The notes under the pieces are model-generated. The model was given only the letters and a program-made list of their open reading frames with translations, made no database searches and was not told the DNA's origin. A DNA stretch of 64,000 nt from Nocardia shimofusensis NBRC 100134 (GTDB lineage Bacteria > Actinomycetota > Actinomycetes > Mycobacteriales > Mycobacteriaceae): contig NZ_BDBT01000009.1 of NCBI RefSeq assembly GCF_001613125.1, forward strand, positions 124,001 to 188,000. The letters run 5' to 3'. Shown here in pieces: positions 8,415 through 16,927 of the stretch. Each line of letters opens with the position of its first letter. Positions within the stretch are counted from its first letter, which is position 1. Position numbers and translations under genes: made by a program.

Positions 8415-8603
8415 CTCCTGTGTCCCGCTCCGAACTCGGCACCTTGCCGGTGTGCATCGCGGCGACGGGTGCGGCATCGCGCGTTGTGGCCGAATTCGAG
8501 GGCAGCACAGTTGCGCTGCGGTGACCAGCTGTTCGGCGTCAGGGCGGTGCCGGACGTCGCGTACCGTGGCGGCGGCAGTCCGCCCGACCGAGGAGTTCCC
8601 GCC

Positions 8604-9044
8604 ATGAGCGTCCGGCATTTCGTCGACGTGCACGTCTTGTTGCTGCGCGATCGGTCGGTGCTGCTGAGCAGGCGGCGCAGCGGCGACGAGTTCGACGGCC
8701 TCTGGCATCTGCCCGCCGGGAAGCTGGAGGCGGGCGAGTCGGCGAAAGCCGGTGCGGTGCGGGAGGCTTTCGAGGAGGTCGGCGTGCGCATCGACCCGGC
8801 CGATTTGCGGCTGGTGCACACCGCGCACGTCGTCGACGTGGACAGGCCCGATCGGGTCGGGCTGTTCTTCGAGGCGCGGCGCTGGGCGGGTGAGCCGGAG
8901 AATCGGGAGCCCGAGAAGTGCTACGAGCTGCGCTGGTTCCCGCTCGACGCCCTGCCGGAGGACACCATCGCCTACCCGGCCGCGGGCCTCCGTGGCGTGC
9001 TCACCGGTGAGATCTATTCCGAACTCGGCTGGCCCGCCGACTGA
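8604..9044 (+). CDS. NUDIX hydrolase
   Basis: This small NUDIX protein (146 aa) contains a complete Nudix box, G-x5-E-x7-REAFEEVGV (GKLEAGESAKAGAVREAFEE and following), at about residues 36-58, preceded by GDEFDGLWHLPAGKLEAGES. Such enzymes hydrolyse nucleoside diphosphates linked to another moiety; the substrate cannot be read from the sequence. The ATG at 8604 follows CGAGGAG at seven bases; a longer open frame upstream has no ribosome site. It stands alone between the ltp2 terminator and a convergent TetR gene. Confidence 0.88.
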   Translation: MSVRHFVDVHVLLLRDRSVLLSRRRSGDEFDGLWHLPAGKLEAGESAKAGAVREAFEEVGVRIDPADLRLVHTAHVVDVDRPDRVGLFFEARRWAGEPENREPEKCYELRWFPLDALPEDTIAYPAAGLRGVLTGEIYSELGWPAD

Positions 9045-9085
9045 TCCGAGGTTGCTGAGCGGTGCTGCTGGTCGGGCACGTTACC

Positions 9086-9104
9086 TCCGAGCCTGCTGCT
9101 CGGA
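9086..9104. terminator. Hairpin between convergent NUDIX and TetR genes, with direct repeats beside it
   Basis: TCCGAGC (9086-9092) and GCTCGGA (9098-9104) pair over a five-base loop between two convergent genes. Just downstream the nonamer GCCGATTCG recurs at 9110, 9128 and 9149. The hairpin is a plausible bidirectional terminator; the repeats have no assigned role. Confidence 0.45.
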
Positions 9105-9166
9105 CACCGGCCGATTCGCTGTCGCTTGCCGATTCGAAGGCGCCGCTTGCCGATTCGAGGCTGCGG

Positions 9167-9763
9167 TTACCGAGCTCGGAGACCGTGCAGGTAGCTGCCG
9201 ACCAGGCCGGCGAGCTGTTCGACGCTGTCGGCCGTGCCGGGCGCCAGCGCGCGACGAGGGCCGGCGAACCGGTCGAACACCGCGCCCTCGAGCACGGCGA
9301 CGAAGTCCTCGGCCGCCCGCTGATCCTCGATGTCCCACGCAGAGAACAGCTCTTGTGCCCGTTCCGCCGAGAACAGGCTGCCCGCCAGCCGGTCTCGTAT
9401 CTCCTGGTCGGCGTGCCCGTCGACGATCAGCGCGTGCCGGGTGAGGAGGTCCGCGCGCCGGTCCAGCAGCAGCCGGTCCAGCCATGCGGCGATGCCGTGC
9501 GCCACCTCGGCGGTGGACGGCTCGGTGTCCGCGTGGTCGAGACCGAAGCCCGCGGCCTCGAAGTCCGTGCGCGAGCGTTCCGTTATCCGGTCGGCGACCG
9601 CCGTGAGCAGGGCGGCCCTGGTGCGGAAGTAGTAGGACACCGAGCCTGGCGGCAGGTCGAGGGCGTTGTCGAGCGCGCGGTGCGTGAGCGCGCGAAGCCC
9701 GTGCTCGGCGATCACCGAGACGGCCGCGTCCGCGATCCGGGTACGTCGGTCGGCTGTGGACAT
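9167..9763 (-). CDS. TetR-family regulator divergent from zapE
   Basis: This 198-aa regulator has an N-terminal TetR helix-turn-helix (RRTRIADAAVSVIAEHGLRA, then THRALDNALDLPPGSVSYYF) and a C-terminal helical ligand domain. The ATG at 9761-9763 has AGCAGG upstream; an adjacent in-frame ATG at 9764-9766 is also possible. The ligand is unknown. It is divergent from zapE, and two CTAC-N4-GTAG palindromes lie between the two starts, so it probably controls itself and zapE. A much longer open frame upstream covers the operators and the zapE 5' end and is not real. Confidence 0.85.
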   Translation of the reverse strand: MSTADRRTRIADAAVSVIAEHGLRALTHRALDNALDLPPGSVSYYFRTRAALLTAVADRITERSRTDFEAAGFGLDHADTEPSTAEVAHGIAAWLDRLLLDRRADLLTRHALIVDGHADQEIRDRLAGSLFSAERAQELFSAWDIEDQRAAEDFVAVLEGAVFDRFAGPRRALAPGTADSVEQLAGLVGSYLHGLRAR

Positions 9764-9798
9764 CATCACCTGCTCTGGTCTCGGGTCGAACCCATCCC

Positions 9799-9832
9799 CT
9801 ACAACTGTAGAGGTGACTCTACGTATGTAGAG
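9799..9832. promoter_or_regulatory. Paired operator for the TetR regulator
   Basis: CTACAACTGTAG (9799-9810) and CTCTACGTATGTAGAG (9817-9832) share the core CTAC-N4-GTAG. Their centres are 20 bp apart, two helical turns, on the same face of DNA. They lie between the TetR start and the ribosome site AGGAAGGAGA of zapE. Confidence 0.7.
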
Positions 9833-9845
9833 GAAGGAGATCCCG

Positions 9846-11057
9846 ATGCGCATTCGAGCGGGCAGGCAATCTCGGCCCGAGGAGATCGGGCCGGTGGGCA
9901 CGCCTCCGGGGGAAAGCGGCCGTCCGCGGGTGCGGCCGTCCGAGTCGACGGACGAGGCGGAGGCAGACAAGGGCGCGCCGGACAGCGGGCGCGGCCCGAA
10001 CGGGCTCGAACTCGACGCGGCCCAGCGCGCGGCGGCCGATCACCTGGCCGCCCTGCTCGACAGGCGCGGGCGCCCACGGCGCGGCAGCGGCGGGGTCTAC
10101 CTGCACGGCCCGCCCGGCCGGGGGAAGACGATGCTGATGGACCGGTTCTCCGCCACCGCGTCCACGAAGCGCAAGCGCCGGTGGCACTTCCACGAGTTCT
10201 TCGCGCACCTGCACGCCGCCGCCACGACGACGAGCGCCGTCGGCGACGCGGTCACCCGGCTGATCGGCGACGCCGAGCTCGTCTGCTTCGACGAATTCCA
10301 CGTCCACGACATCGGCGACGCGATGCTCATCGCCCGACTGCTCGACGCGTTGTTCGACCGTCGCGTTCCGCTCGTGGTCACCTCGAACTACCCGCCCGCG
10401 GATCTGCTCCCCAACCCTCTGTTCCACGACCGCTTCCTGCCCGCCATCGCCCGCATCACCGAGCGCATGACCGTCGTCGCGCTCGACGGTCCGCGGGACT
10501 ATCGCCGCCTCCGAGCCGGGGATACCCGCCACCGGGCGACGGAGCCGGTCGTGCCGGGCGGTCTCCGGAACAGCTGGGCCGACCGGGCGCAGATCCAGGG
10601 CGCGCCGACCGAGGGCGCGGACCTGTGCACCGGCTTCGCGGCGGGCGATTACCTGGCCGGCGCAGCGCCGTCCTTCGCGGGCGTCACGGTTGTGCGTGTC
10701 GGTGTCCGAGAGTTCACGGTGCGCAGCATCGACAACCGGACGCTGGCAGCGGACTTCGCCGAGCTGTGCGGCGCGGGTCTCTCCGCCGCCGACTACGTGG
10801 CCCTCGCCGCGCGGTTCGAGCGTTGGATCGTCGTCGGCGTCCCCCGGCTGTGTTCGGTGCCGCCGGATCAGGTGATGCGCTGGGTGAATCTGGTCGACGT
10901 CCTCTACGACGCCGACCGCATGCTGACCGTCCACGCCGCGGTGCCGCTCGCCGAACTGGCGACCGGTGTCGCGCCGGTGGCGGGAGTGGCCGATCTGGGC
11001 CGCACCGTGAGCCGGCTCTATGAGATCTCACATGACGGCGACGCCCGAGCTGGGTGA
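9846..11057 (+). CDS. zapE: AFG1/ZapE-family P-loop ATPase
   Basis: This AFG1/ZapE-like AAA-type ATPase (403 aa) has Walker A GPPGRGKT at about residues 88-95, HFHEFFAHLH after it, and Walker B LVCFDEFHVHDIGDAM near 145-155, then VVTSNYPPADLLPNPLFHDR and DGPRDYRRLR. ZapE in proteobacteria is a peripheral division-ring ATPase; in actinobacteria its role is undefined. The ATG at 9846 follows AGGAAGGAGA. The N-terminal 45 residues are charged and low in order. It lies divergent from a TetR gene with shared operators, unusual for a housekeeping division gene. Confidence 0.88.
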   Translation: MRIRAGRQSRPEEIGPVGTPPGESGRPRVRPSESTDEAEADKGAPDSGRGPNGLELDAAQRAAADHLAALLDRRGRPRRGSGGVYLHGPPGRGKTMLMDRFSATASTKRKRRWHFHEFFAHLHAAATTTSAVGDAVTRLIGDAELVCFDEFHVHDIGDAMLIARLLDALFDRRVPLVVTSNYPPADLLPNPLFHDRFLPAIARITERMTVVALDGPRDYRRLRAGDTRHRATEPVVPGGLRNSWADRAQIQGAPTEGADLCTGFAAGDYLAGAAPSFAGVTVVRVGVREFTVRSIDNRTLAADFAELCGAGLSAADYVALAARFERWIVVGVPRLCSVPPDQVMRWVNLVDVLYDADRMLTVHAAVPLAELATGVAPVAGVADLGRTVSRLYEISHDGDARAG

Positions 11058-11188
11058 TCGCCGGAATGCCGCCGATCTGGGCCGAAACCGCAGCTACCGG
11101 CCGGTACGAAGTCTGCGATTCGGCTCCGGCCGCACCGTCCGGCATGTCAGGATGTGGCTGTTTCGGGTGGTGACGGATGTGGTGACAA

Positions 11189-12160
11189 ATGATCGTGGTG
11201 CGGGCGCATGCGCCGATATACCGCGTGATCGGGGCGGTCGCGTTGATCGCGGTCGCCACCGTCGCCCTGCGCGGGCACATTCCCGGCGCACCGGTCACCG
11301 AGGCGACCGCCGATTCCGGCCCCTCGGCGCTGACCGTCGCGGTGATGCCGGTGTTGCTGACCGTCTCCATCGTGGTGCTGCTGGCAGGCGTGCTCGCCAG
11401 TCGGCACCGGTTGCCGTTGAGCATGCCCGAACCCGAGCACGAGACCGAACCGCTGAACTTCCGGTGGGGTCGTAACGGGTTGATCGTGCTGGCCGCGCTC
11501 GCGGGGCTCGGCCTGATCCTGATGGCCGTCTCGGCTCTGCTGCTCGTTCGGATCGGCGGCGGCGCCCCGACCGCCCCGTCCGGTAGGGATCTGCCCTCGG
11601 GCGATCAGCCCACCGGCACGCCCACCCTCGGGCCGGGCACGACCACCCAGCTCACCGGCGCGGAATTGCGGCTGGCGATCGTGGCGGCGGTGGTGCTGGT
11701 CGCGGTGGCCTGCCTCGGCCTGGTGGTCGTCGGCATCACCGCCCGCCGCCCGCCCGCGCCGAGCGCGCCGGCCGAAGCGCCGATCGGCCCGACCGAACAG
11801 GAATCGCTGGCCAGGGCCGCCGAAATGGGTCTGGCGGCGATGAGCGCGCCCGGCCAGGAACCGCGCACCGCCATCATCGCCTGCTACGTCGCGATGGAAC
11901 ATGGCCTGGCCTCGGACCGCACGGCCGCACCGAAGGCCTCCGACACCCCGATGGAGGTGCTGGCCCGCGCCTTCGCCAGCGGCAAACTGCACGACACCTC
12001 CGCCAAGGAGTTGGTCGCCATGTTCGAGGAGGCCAGGTTCAGCCCGCACGCCATGCTCGAATGGCAGCGGATGCGCGCCGAGCAATTGCTGCGCATCGTG
12101 CTCGCGGACCTGCAGGGCGCGACCCTGACGAGCGCGGGGGTGCGGGGTGAGAGCGGATGA
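11189..12160 (+). CDS. Membrane protein with C-terminal DUF4129 domain
   Basis: This 323-aa protein has about four hydrophobic segments (near residues 10-28, 48-66, 97-120 and 158-183), a Pro/Thr-rich linker (PTLGPGTTTQ), and a soluble C-terminal domain (about 205-310) with RTAIIACYVAMEHGLASD, SDTPMEVLARA and ARFSPHAMLEW, the shape of DUF4129. Such proteins accompany MoxR ATPases and DUF58 proteins in a conserved actinobacterial cluster whose biochemical role is unclear. It overlaps the next gene by four bases. The ribosome site is weak, so the start is uncertain. Confidence 0.8.
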   Translation: MIVVRAHAPIYRVIGAVALIAVATVALRGHIPGAPVTEATADSGPSALTVAVMPVLLTVSIVVLLAGVLASRHRLPLSMPEPEHETEPLNFRWGRNGLIVLAALAGLGLILMAVSALLLVRIGGGAPTAPSGRDLPSGDQPTGTPTLGPGTTTQLTGAELRLAIVAAVVLVAVACLGLVVVGITARRPPAPSAPAEAPIGPTEQESLARAAEMGLAAMSAPGQEPRTAIIACYVAMEHGLASDRTAAPKASDTPMEVLARAFASGKLHDTSAKELVAMFEEARFSPHAMLEWQRMRAEQLLRIVLADLQGATLTSAGVRGESG

Positions 12161-12654
12161 ACCGCAAAGCCGTGGTGGTGATCGCGATCGTCGTGGCGCT
12201 GCTGGCGGAAGCTGTCGCCTTCGCCAGGTGGCGCGAGGCGATGTTGCCGCTGGCCGCGCTGCCGGTCGCCGTCGCACTGGTCGCGCTGCTGTGGTCGCTG
12301 CGCGAGCGCCGAGCGCCCCCGTCGGACAACAGATCCGAGGAGATCGACAACGGTCCCGTCGAGATGCTGCGCCGCTGGCAGGCCAGGGCCGAGATGCTCG
12401 CCGCCCGCGCCGACGGCACCCGCGCCGACTGGGACCGCCACCTGCGTCCCCTGCTGGCCAAGGAATTCGAGCTGTCGGCGGGCACCAGGGTCGCCAAGAA
12501 CCGCCGGGCGATGGAGGCCGCCGGGCTGCACCTGTTCGGGCCGGACCTGTGGCGCTGGGTCGATCCGGCCGATTCCGAAGTTCGTGATCAGAGCACACCC
12601 GCACCGGGCAGGGCGGCCCTGGACGAGATCCTCGGCCGTCTGCAGAGAATGTGA
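12157..12654 (+). CDS. Small membrane protein of the MoxR/DUF58 cluster
   Basis: This protein (165 aa) is a conserved-context hypothetical with two N-terminal membrane segments (about residues 5-20 and 30-48), then a soluble basic helical part with EMLRRWQARAEMLAARADG and LRPLLAKEFELSAGTRVAKN. I do not recognise a catalytic motif. It sits between the DUF4129 gene (ATGA overlap) and moxR and is presumably part of the same membrane-associated complex; that is inference from position. Confidence 0.75.
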   Translation: MNRKAVVVIAIVVALLAEAVAFARWREAMLPLAALPVAVALVALLWSLRERRAPPSDNRSEEIDNGPVEMLRRWQARAEMLAARADGTRADWDRHLRPLLAKEFELSAGTRVAKNRRAMEAAGLHLFGPDLWRWVDPADSEVRDQSTPAPGRAALDEILGRLQRM

Positions 12655-12666
12655 GACGAATTGAGC

Positions 12667-13629
12667 ATGACCATGCCACTGGAGGCGACCGTCCAGCGCG
12701 CCGAGGCGGTGCTGCGGGAACTGTCCCGCGTCGTCGTCGGCAAGCAGGAGGAGTTGCGGCTGATCATGATCGCCGTGCTCTCCGGCGGCCACGTCCTCAT
12801 CGAGGATCTGCCGGGACTCGGCAAGACGCTGATCGCCCGCTCCTTCGCCGCGGCGCTGGGCCTGGAGTTCACCCGCGTGCAGTTCACCCCGGACCTGCTG
12901 CCCGCCGACCTGCTCGGCTCCACCATCTACGACATGAACTCCGGCCGGTTCAACTTCCGCCGCGGCCCGGTGTTCACCAATGTGCTGCTGGCCGACGAGG
13001 TCAACCGCACCCCGCCCAAGACCCAGGCCGCGCTGCTGGAGGCGATGGCCGAGGGCCAGGTCAGCATGGACGGTGAAACATTCCCGCTGCCACAGCCTTT
13101 CATCGTGCTGGCGACCGACAACCCCATCGAGTACGAGGGCACCTACCCGCTGCCGGAAGCCCAGCTGGACCGCTTCGCCGTGCAGTTGCGGCTGGGCTAT
13201 CTGTCCGAGCACGACGAGGCGCAGATGATCCGGCGCAGGCTCGAACGCGGCTCGGTGCAGCCGGAGGTCAACCGGGTCGTCGACGCGCACACGCTGTTGG
13301 AGATGCGCCAAGCCGTCGAGTACGTGACGGTGCATCCGGATGTGGTCGGCTATGTGGTGGCGCTGGCGAGCGCGACCCGAGGGCATCCACAGGTGGAGGT
13401 CGGCGCGAGCCCCCGCGCGGAACTGGATCTGGTGCAGATGGCGCGGGCCCGCGCACTGCTGCTCGGCCGCGACTACGTGATCCCCGAAGACGTGAAGGTA
13501 CTGGCGATCCCGGCGATGGCCCACCGCATCACGCTGCGTCCGGAGATGTGGGTGCGGCGGGTGCGCGGGGAGGATGTGATCGGCGAACTGCTGCGCAGGC
13601 TGCCGGTGCCGCGCGCCACCGCGACATGA
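12667..13629 (+). CDS. MoxR-family AAA+ ATPase
   Basis: This 320-aa MoxR-type AAA+ ATPase has Walker A EDLPGLGKTLIARSFA (about residues 43-58), Walker B VLLADEVNRTPPKTQAALLE, sensor motif FIVLATDNPIEYEGTYPLPE and a C-terminal lid domain. MoxR ATPases act as chaperones that help assemble or activate protein complexes with von Willebrand A-like partners; the adjacent DUF58 gene is the usual partner. The ATG at 12667 was chosen over a TTG at 12661; the ribosome site is weak. It is part of a five-gene same-strand cluster from 11189 to 15384. Confidence 0.92.
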   Translation: MTMPLEATVQRAEAVLRELSRVVVGKQEELRLIMIAVLSGGHVLIEDLPGLGKTLIARSFAAALGLEFTRVQFTPDLLPADLLGSTIYDMNSGRFNFRRGPVFTNVLLADEVNRTPPKTQAALLEAMAEGQVSMDGETFPLPQPFIVLATDNPIEYEGTYPLPEAQLDRFAVQLRLGYLSEHDEAQMIRRRLERGSVQPEVNRVVDAHTLLEMRQAVEYVTVHPDVVGYVVALASATRGHPQVEVGASPRAELDLVQMARARALLLGRDYVIPEDVKVLAIPAMAHRITLRPEMWVRRVRGEDVIGELLRRLPVPRATAT

Positions 13630-13654
13630 GGCGCCGGGACCTGAGGCGGGCGAG

Positions 13655-14929
13655 ATGAGACATCGTGACGCCGCGGGCACCGTCGAGGCCGAACTGCGTT
13701 GGCGGCCCGCCGCATTGGCCTACATGCTCGCCGGGTGCGCGGCGGTCGCCCTGCTGACGGCGGTGGTGCTCGCGCGCTGGCAGCCGGTGGTGTTCGCGGC
13801 GCCGCTGCTGGGGGTGCTGGCCTCGGCGCCCTGGCAGCGGGCGCGCACGATGATCGGGCTCGACGGCGGCGGCGTCCAGCGTTGTTTCGAGGCCGAGCGG
13901 ATGGAGTTCTCGGTCGCGGCGTATGTGGAGTCCGGGCACGCGCTGCTGCGGCTCGCCCCCGAGCCGATGACGGGCCTGGACACCGCTGTCGAGCAGACCG
14001 ACGATTCCGGGGCCGGGCCGGCCGGACTGCGCCTGAGTCTGTCGGCCGCGCGGTGGGGGCGGTATCCGTTGTCGGTGCGCGTCACCGCGCTGAGCCCCTC
14101 GGGTTTGGCGACCGCGAGCGAGATCCTGCCCGCCGGACAGCTCTACGTGTATCCGGTGACCGACCCGCAGCGCATGCGCATGCCCAGAACCGAACTGCCC
14201 GAACGTCTCGGCACCCATCTCACCCGCAGGCACGGGCCGGGCGTCGAGTACGCCGACATCCGCGTGTACAGCCCGGGCGACCAGTTGCGCACGGTGAACT
14301 GGCCGGTCAGTGCCCGGCGCGGGCGGCTGTTCATCACCGAGCGCCTGACCAATCGGTCCGCCGATGTCGTCGTCCTGATCGACACCTCGCTGCAGGCTCC
14401 CGGCCCGGCCACCGACGCGCTGGAACTGTCGGTGCGCGGCGCGGCCCAGGTCGTCCAGTCCACCCTCTCGGCGGGCGACCGCACCGCCGTGGTGTGCCTC
14501 GGCGACCAGCCACGCTGGCTGCGCCCCGACATCGGCCGCCGCCAGTTCTACCGCATCGTCGACACCGTGCTCGCCGTCGGCGACGAACACATCCCCACCA
14601 CCGGCACCCTCGCCCCGCACGCCGCCGTCCCGCTCGGCGCGATCATCGTCGCCTTCTCCACTCTGCTCGACACCCAGTTCGCCCTCGCGTTGATCGACCT
14701 GCGCAAGCGCGGGCACGTCGTGGTCGTGGTGGATGTGTTGCGCGGCACCCCCTTCCGCGAAGAACTCGACCCCACCTTGGCCCGCATGTGGCATCTGGAG
14801 CGCGCCACCATGTACCGCGACATGGCCGCCGTCGGCGTCGACATCGTCGGCTGGCCCCAGGACGTGCGCCTCGACCAGGCCATGCGCCTGTTGCCCGCCC
14901 ACCGCCGAAGCACCCGGATACGCCGATGA
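13655..14929 (+). CDS. DUF58 domain protein (MoxR partner)
   Basis: This 424-aa protein has two N-terminal membrane segments (about residues 15-55), a beta-rich region, then the DUF58 signature GVEYADIRVYSPGDQLRTVN near residues 197-217 and a von Willebrand A-like fold with DVVVLIDTSLQAPGPATDAL, where the DxS metal-site residues are visible. DUF58 proteins are membrane-anchored partners of MoxR ATPases. The start ATG 13655 follows GGCGGGCGAG. The end overlaps the next gene by four bases (ATGA). Confidence 0.85.
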   Translation: MRHRDAAGTVEAELRWRPAALAYMLAGCAAVALLTAVVLARWQPVVFAAPLLGVLASAPWQRARTMIGLDGGGVQRCFEAERMEFSVAAYVESGHALLRLAPEPMTGLDTAVEQTDDSGAGPAGLRLSLSAARWGRYPLSVRVTALSPSGLATASEILPAGQLYVYPVTDPQRMRMPRTELPERLGTHLTRRHGPGVEYADIRVYSPGDQLRTVNWPVSARRGRLFITERLTNRSADVVVLIDTSLQAPGPATDALELSVRGAAQVVQSTLSAGDRTAVVCLGDQPRWLRPDIGRRQFYRIVDTVLAVGDEHIPTTGTLAPHAAVPLGAIIVAFSTLLDTQFALALIDLRKRGHVVVVVDVLRGTPFREELDPTLARMWHLERATMYRDMAAVGVDIVGWPQDVRLDQAMRLLPAHRRSTRIRR

Positions 14930-15384
14930 CCCGTTTTCTCGCCGTCCTGGCAGGCGCCCTGCTCACCGCGGGTGTGGCCTTGCTCTCCGCCCCCGCCGCC
15001 TTGCCCACGCTGATCGTGGTGGTGCTCGGCTGGTGGTTCCGCGCCGCCGCGGTCGCCGCCGTCCTGCTCGCGCTCGCGGTGTTGACGTTCGCCGACGTCG
15101 GCGCGGTCGAGTCGGCCGCCCTGGGCCTGGTCGCCACCGCCTACCTGCTCAACGCCGCCACCGTCTCCGCCCCCACCGGCGTCGTCCCCACCACCCTTCC
15201 GTCGGTCCTGGGCGCCATCGGCTTCACCGCCTGCGCCGTCGCCGCGGCCCTGCTGCCGGTGAACCTCGCGTGGGCACCCGCACTAGCCCCGATCGCCGTC
15301 ATCGTCCTGTACTACTCGGTGGTCCAATCCCTGGCCCAGCGGCGACGCCCGGCGCAACAGCAGGTGGACGCCGCTGTCGGGTGA
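14926..15384 (+). CDS. Small integral membrane protein, last gene of the MoxR cluster
   Basis: This 152-aa protein is almost entirely hydrophobic, with about five predicted membrane segments: FLAVLAGALLTAGVALLSA, PTLIVVVLGWWFRAAAVAAV, SAALGLVATAYLLNAATVSA, LPSVLGAIGFTACAVAAALL and APIAVIVLYYSVVQSLA. A basic tail, QRRRPAQQQ, follows. It starts at an ATG overlapping the DUF58 stop. I do not recognise a family; the position as the last gene of a DUF4129-MoxR-DUF58 group suggests an accessory membrane subunit. The frame was read from the overlapping start. Confidence 0.75.
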   Translation: MTRFLAVLAGALLTAGVALLSAPAALPTLIVVVLGWWFRAAAVAAVLLALAVLTFADVGAVESAALGLVATAYLLNAATVSAPTGVVPTTLPSVLGAIGFTACAVAAALLPVNLAWAPALAPIAVIVLYYSVVQSLAQRRRPAQQQVDAAVG

Positions 15385-15434
15385 CACCCCTCCGATCGGG
15401 TGGAGCACAGCACGGTGACCCGCTCGCGGGGAGG

Positions 15435-15782
15435 TCAGATCTTCTTGACCACGCTGGACTTCAGCTGCATCGGGCCGATGCCGTCGACCTTGCAATCGAT
15501 GTCGTGATCGCCGATCCCGGCGACCAGCCGGATGTTGCGGACCTTGGTGCCCGCCTTGATCCCGGTCGCGCTGCCTTTCACCTTCAGCGTCTTGACCACC
15601 GTCACGGTGTCGCCGTCCGACAGCACATTGCCGACGGCATCCCGGATCACCCCGTCCTCGGCGGCGTCGTCGCCGGCGGCCGCGCTCCATTCGTGCGCGC
15701 ATTCGGGGCAGACGAGCAGCGCGCCCATCTCATAGGTGTACTCGCAGGAGCAGGCAGGGCAGGGTGGAAGTTCCGCGGTCAT
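15435..15782 (-). CDS. yjdM: Zinc-ribbon protein YjdM (PhnA family)
   Basis: This 115-aa protein begins with a zinc ribbon of two Cys pairs (PPCPACSCEY and LLVCPECAHEW, residues 7-31), then a small beta domain: DAVGNVLSDGDTVTVVKTLK, KAGTKVRNIRLV, KVDGIGPMQLKSSVVKKI. This is the conserved YjdM/PhnA layout. The old name linked it to alkylphosphonate use, but the molecular function is not established. It is monocistronic and convergent with the MoxR cluster. Confidence 0.9.
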   Translation of the reverse strand: MTAELPPCPACSCEYTYEMGALLVCPECAHEWSAAAGDDAAEDGVIRDAVGNVLSDGDTVTVVKTLKVKGSATGIKAGTKVRNIRLVAGIGDHDIDCKVDGIGPMQLKSSVVKKI

Positions 15783-15841
15783 CGCCGGATGTCCTCTTTC
15801 GGTGGTTGTCGTGGCAGGCGGGGCTCAGCGGGCGGCGGGGC

Positions 15842-16651
15842 TCAGTGGCCCGAGAGGAAGTCGATGATCACGCGGTTGACCTCCTCGGGCCGTTCCAGAT
15901 AGCCGTAGTGGCCGCAGCGCTCGATCTCGACGTAACGGGAGCCGGGGACGGCCGCGGCCACCTCCCGGCCGAGGAACGGCGGGGCCATCCGATCGTCGGC
16001 GAATCCGACGACCAGGCTCGGGGCGGTGATGCGCGCGTACGCGGCGAGGCGGTCCTGCGACCGGTCCATCCCCAACTGGGCGCGCACGCCCGCGGACGGT
16101 GTCGCGGAGGCGCCGAACTCGAAGATGTCGAGCCATTCCTGCGCCTTGGCGGGGTCCTGCACGGTGTGCGGGGAGAGGTTGAGCATCACCTTGATCGCCG
16201 CCGCGTATTCCGGCGGCAATTGGACGCGCTTGTCGTGCAATGCCCGCTCGCCCACGTTCAGTGTGCGCGCGAGCGGATGCGGACGGCCGACGGTGGCGAG
16301 CATGACCGCCTTGCGCACGAGTTCGGGGCGGGCCAGCGCGAGTTCTTGCACCACCCGCGCGCCCATCGAGGTGCCCACCACGTGCGCGGGGCCGCCGCCG
16401 AGGTGTTCGATCAGCGCGGCCGTGTCGGCGACCAGGTCCTCCACGCGCATGCCGCCTGCGCACTCGGCCGAGGGCGCGATACCGCGGTTGTCCATGGTCG
16501 CGACCCGGAATCCGGCGTCGACCAGCGCGGGCACCTGGTAGGTGCGCCATACTCGTCCGGGACTGCCTGCTCCCATGACCAGCACGACCAGCGGCCCCGT
16601 GCCGCTCACGTCGTAGCTGAGGGCGATCCCGTTGAGGGTGGCTATGGGCAT
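15842..16651 (-). CDS. Alpha/beta hydrolase
   Basis: This 269-aa alpha/beta-fold hydrolase has the nucleophile elbow VVGTSMGARV (GxSxG, Ser near residue 95), an acid-loop candidate LVVGFADDRMAPP and the C-terminal His in IERCGHYGYLERPEEV. The start VVLVMGAGSPGRVW replaces the usual HGxP oxyanion motif, as in many bromoperoxidase/esterase-like actinobacterial members. The substrate is unknown. The ATG at 16651 has GAAAGAAGGACC just upstream. It is not obviously part of the sterol pathway: no KstR motif lies upstream, only an AT-rich stretch at 16720-16750. Confidence 0.85.
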   Translation of the reverse strand: MPIATLNGIALSYDVSGTGPLVVLVMGAGSPGRVWRTYQVPALVDAGFRVATMDNRGIAPSAECAGGMRVEDLVADTAALIEHLGGGPAHVVGTSMGARVVQELALARPELVRKAVMLATVGRPHPLARTLNVGERALHDKRVQLPPEYAAAIKVMLNLSPHTVQDPAKAQEWLDIFEFGASATPSAGVRAQLGMDRSQDRLAAYARITAPSLVVGFADDRMAPPFLGREVAAAVPGSRYVEIERCGHYGYLERPEEVNRVIIDFLSGH

Positions 16652-16888
16652 GGTCCTTCTTTCGCGCGGGGGAGGCCGGTGGGCGTTCCCACTATCGGTG
16701 TGCCCGTCGATCTGATTGCATGATTTCTAAACTAGACACAATCATTCTAAAGGAGGCGCCCGTGACCGGGCGCTTCGCGTCGGCCCTCGCTCGGACGTCG
16801 ACCGACCACGCCGGAATGACCGCGACGGAATGGTCGCGCGGGTGCGCGAGGTCGTCGAGTGACCGCGCCGGACGCGGCGGCTCGATGC

Positions 16889-16906
16889 CGTACAATATCC
16901 TGTACG
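16889..16906 (+). promoter_or_regulatory. Inverted repeat upstream of the YefM-YoeB pair
   Basis: CGTACA (16889-16894) and TGTACG (16901-16906) form a perfect six-base inverted repeat with a six-base AT-rich spacer, nine bases before the ribosome site GGAGGG. YefM antitoxins in other bacteria bind palindromes containing TGTACA-like cores, so this is the likely autoregulatory site. Confidence 0.65.
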
Positions 16907-16927
16907 ACTTGATTGGAGGGTCTTCCT

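Noticed and set aside
9062-11023. 653-codon plus-strand open frame overlapping the TetR gene and zapE
   Set aside because: It covers the TetR gene antisense and zapE in another frame; zapE has Walker motifs and a good ribosome site, this frame has neither.
16720-16755. Possible KstR-like site upstream of the alpha/beta hydrolase at 15842-16651
   Set aside because: CTAAACTAGAC and ATTCTAA in this AT-rich stretch do not fit T-N2-AAC-N2-GTT-N2-A; more likely an ordinary promoter region.
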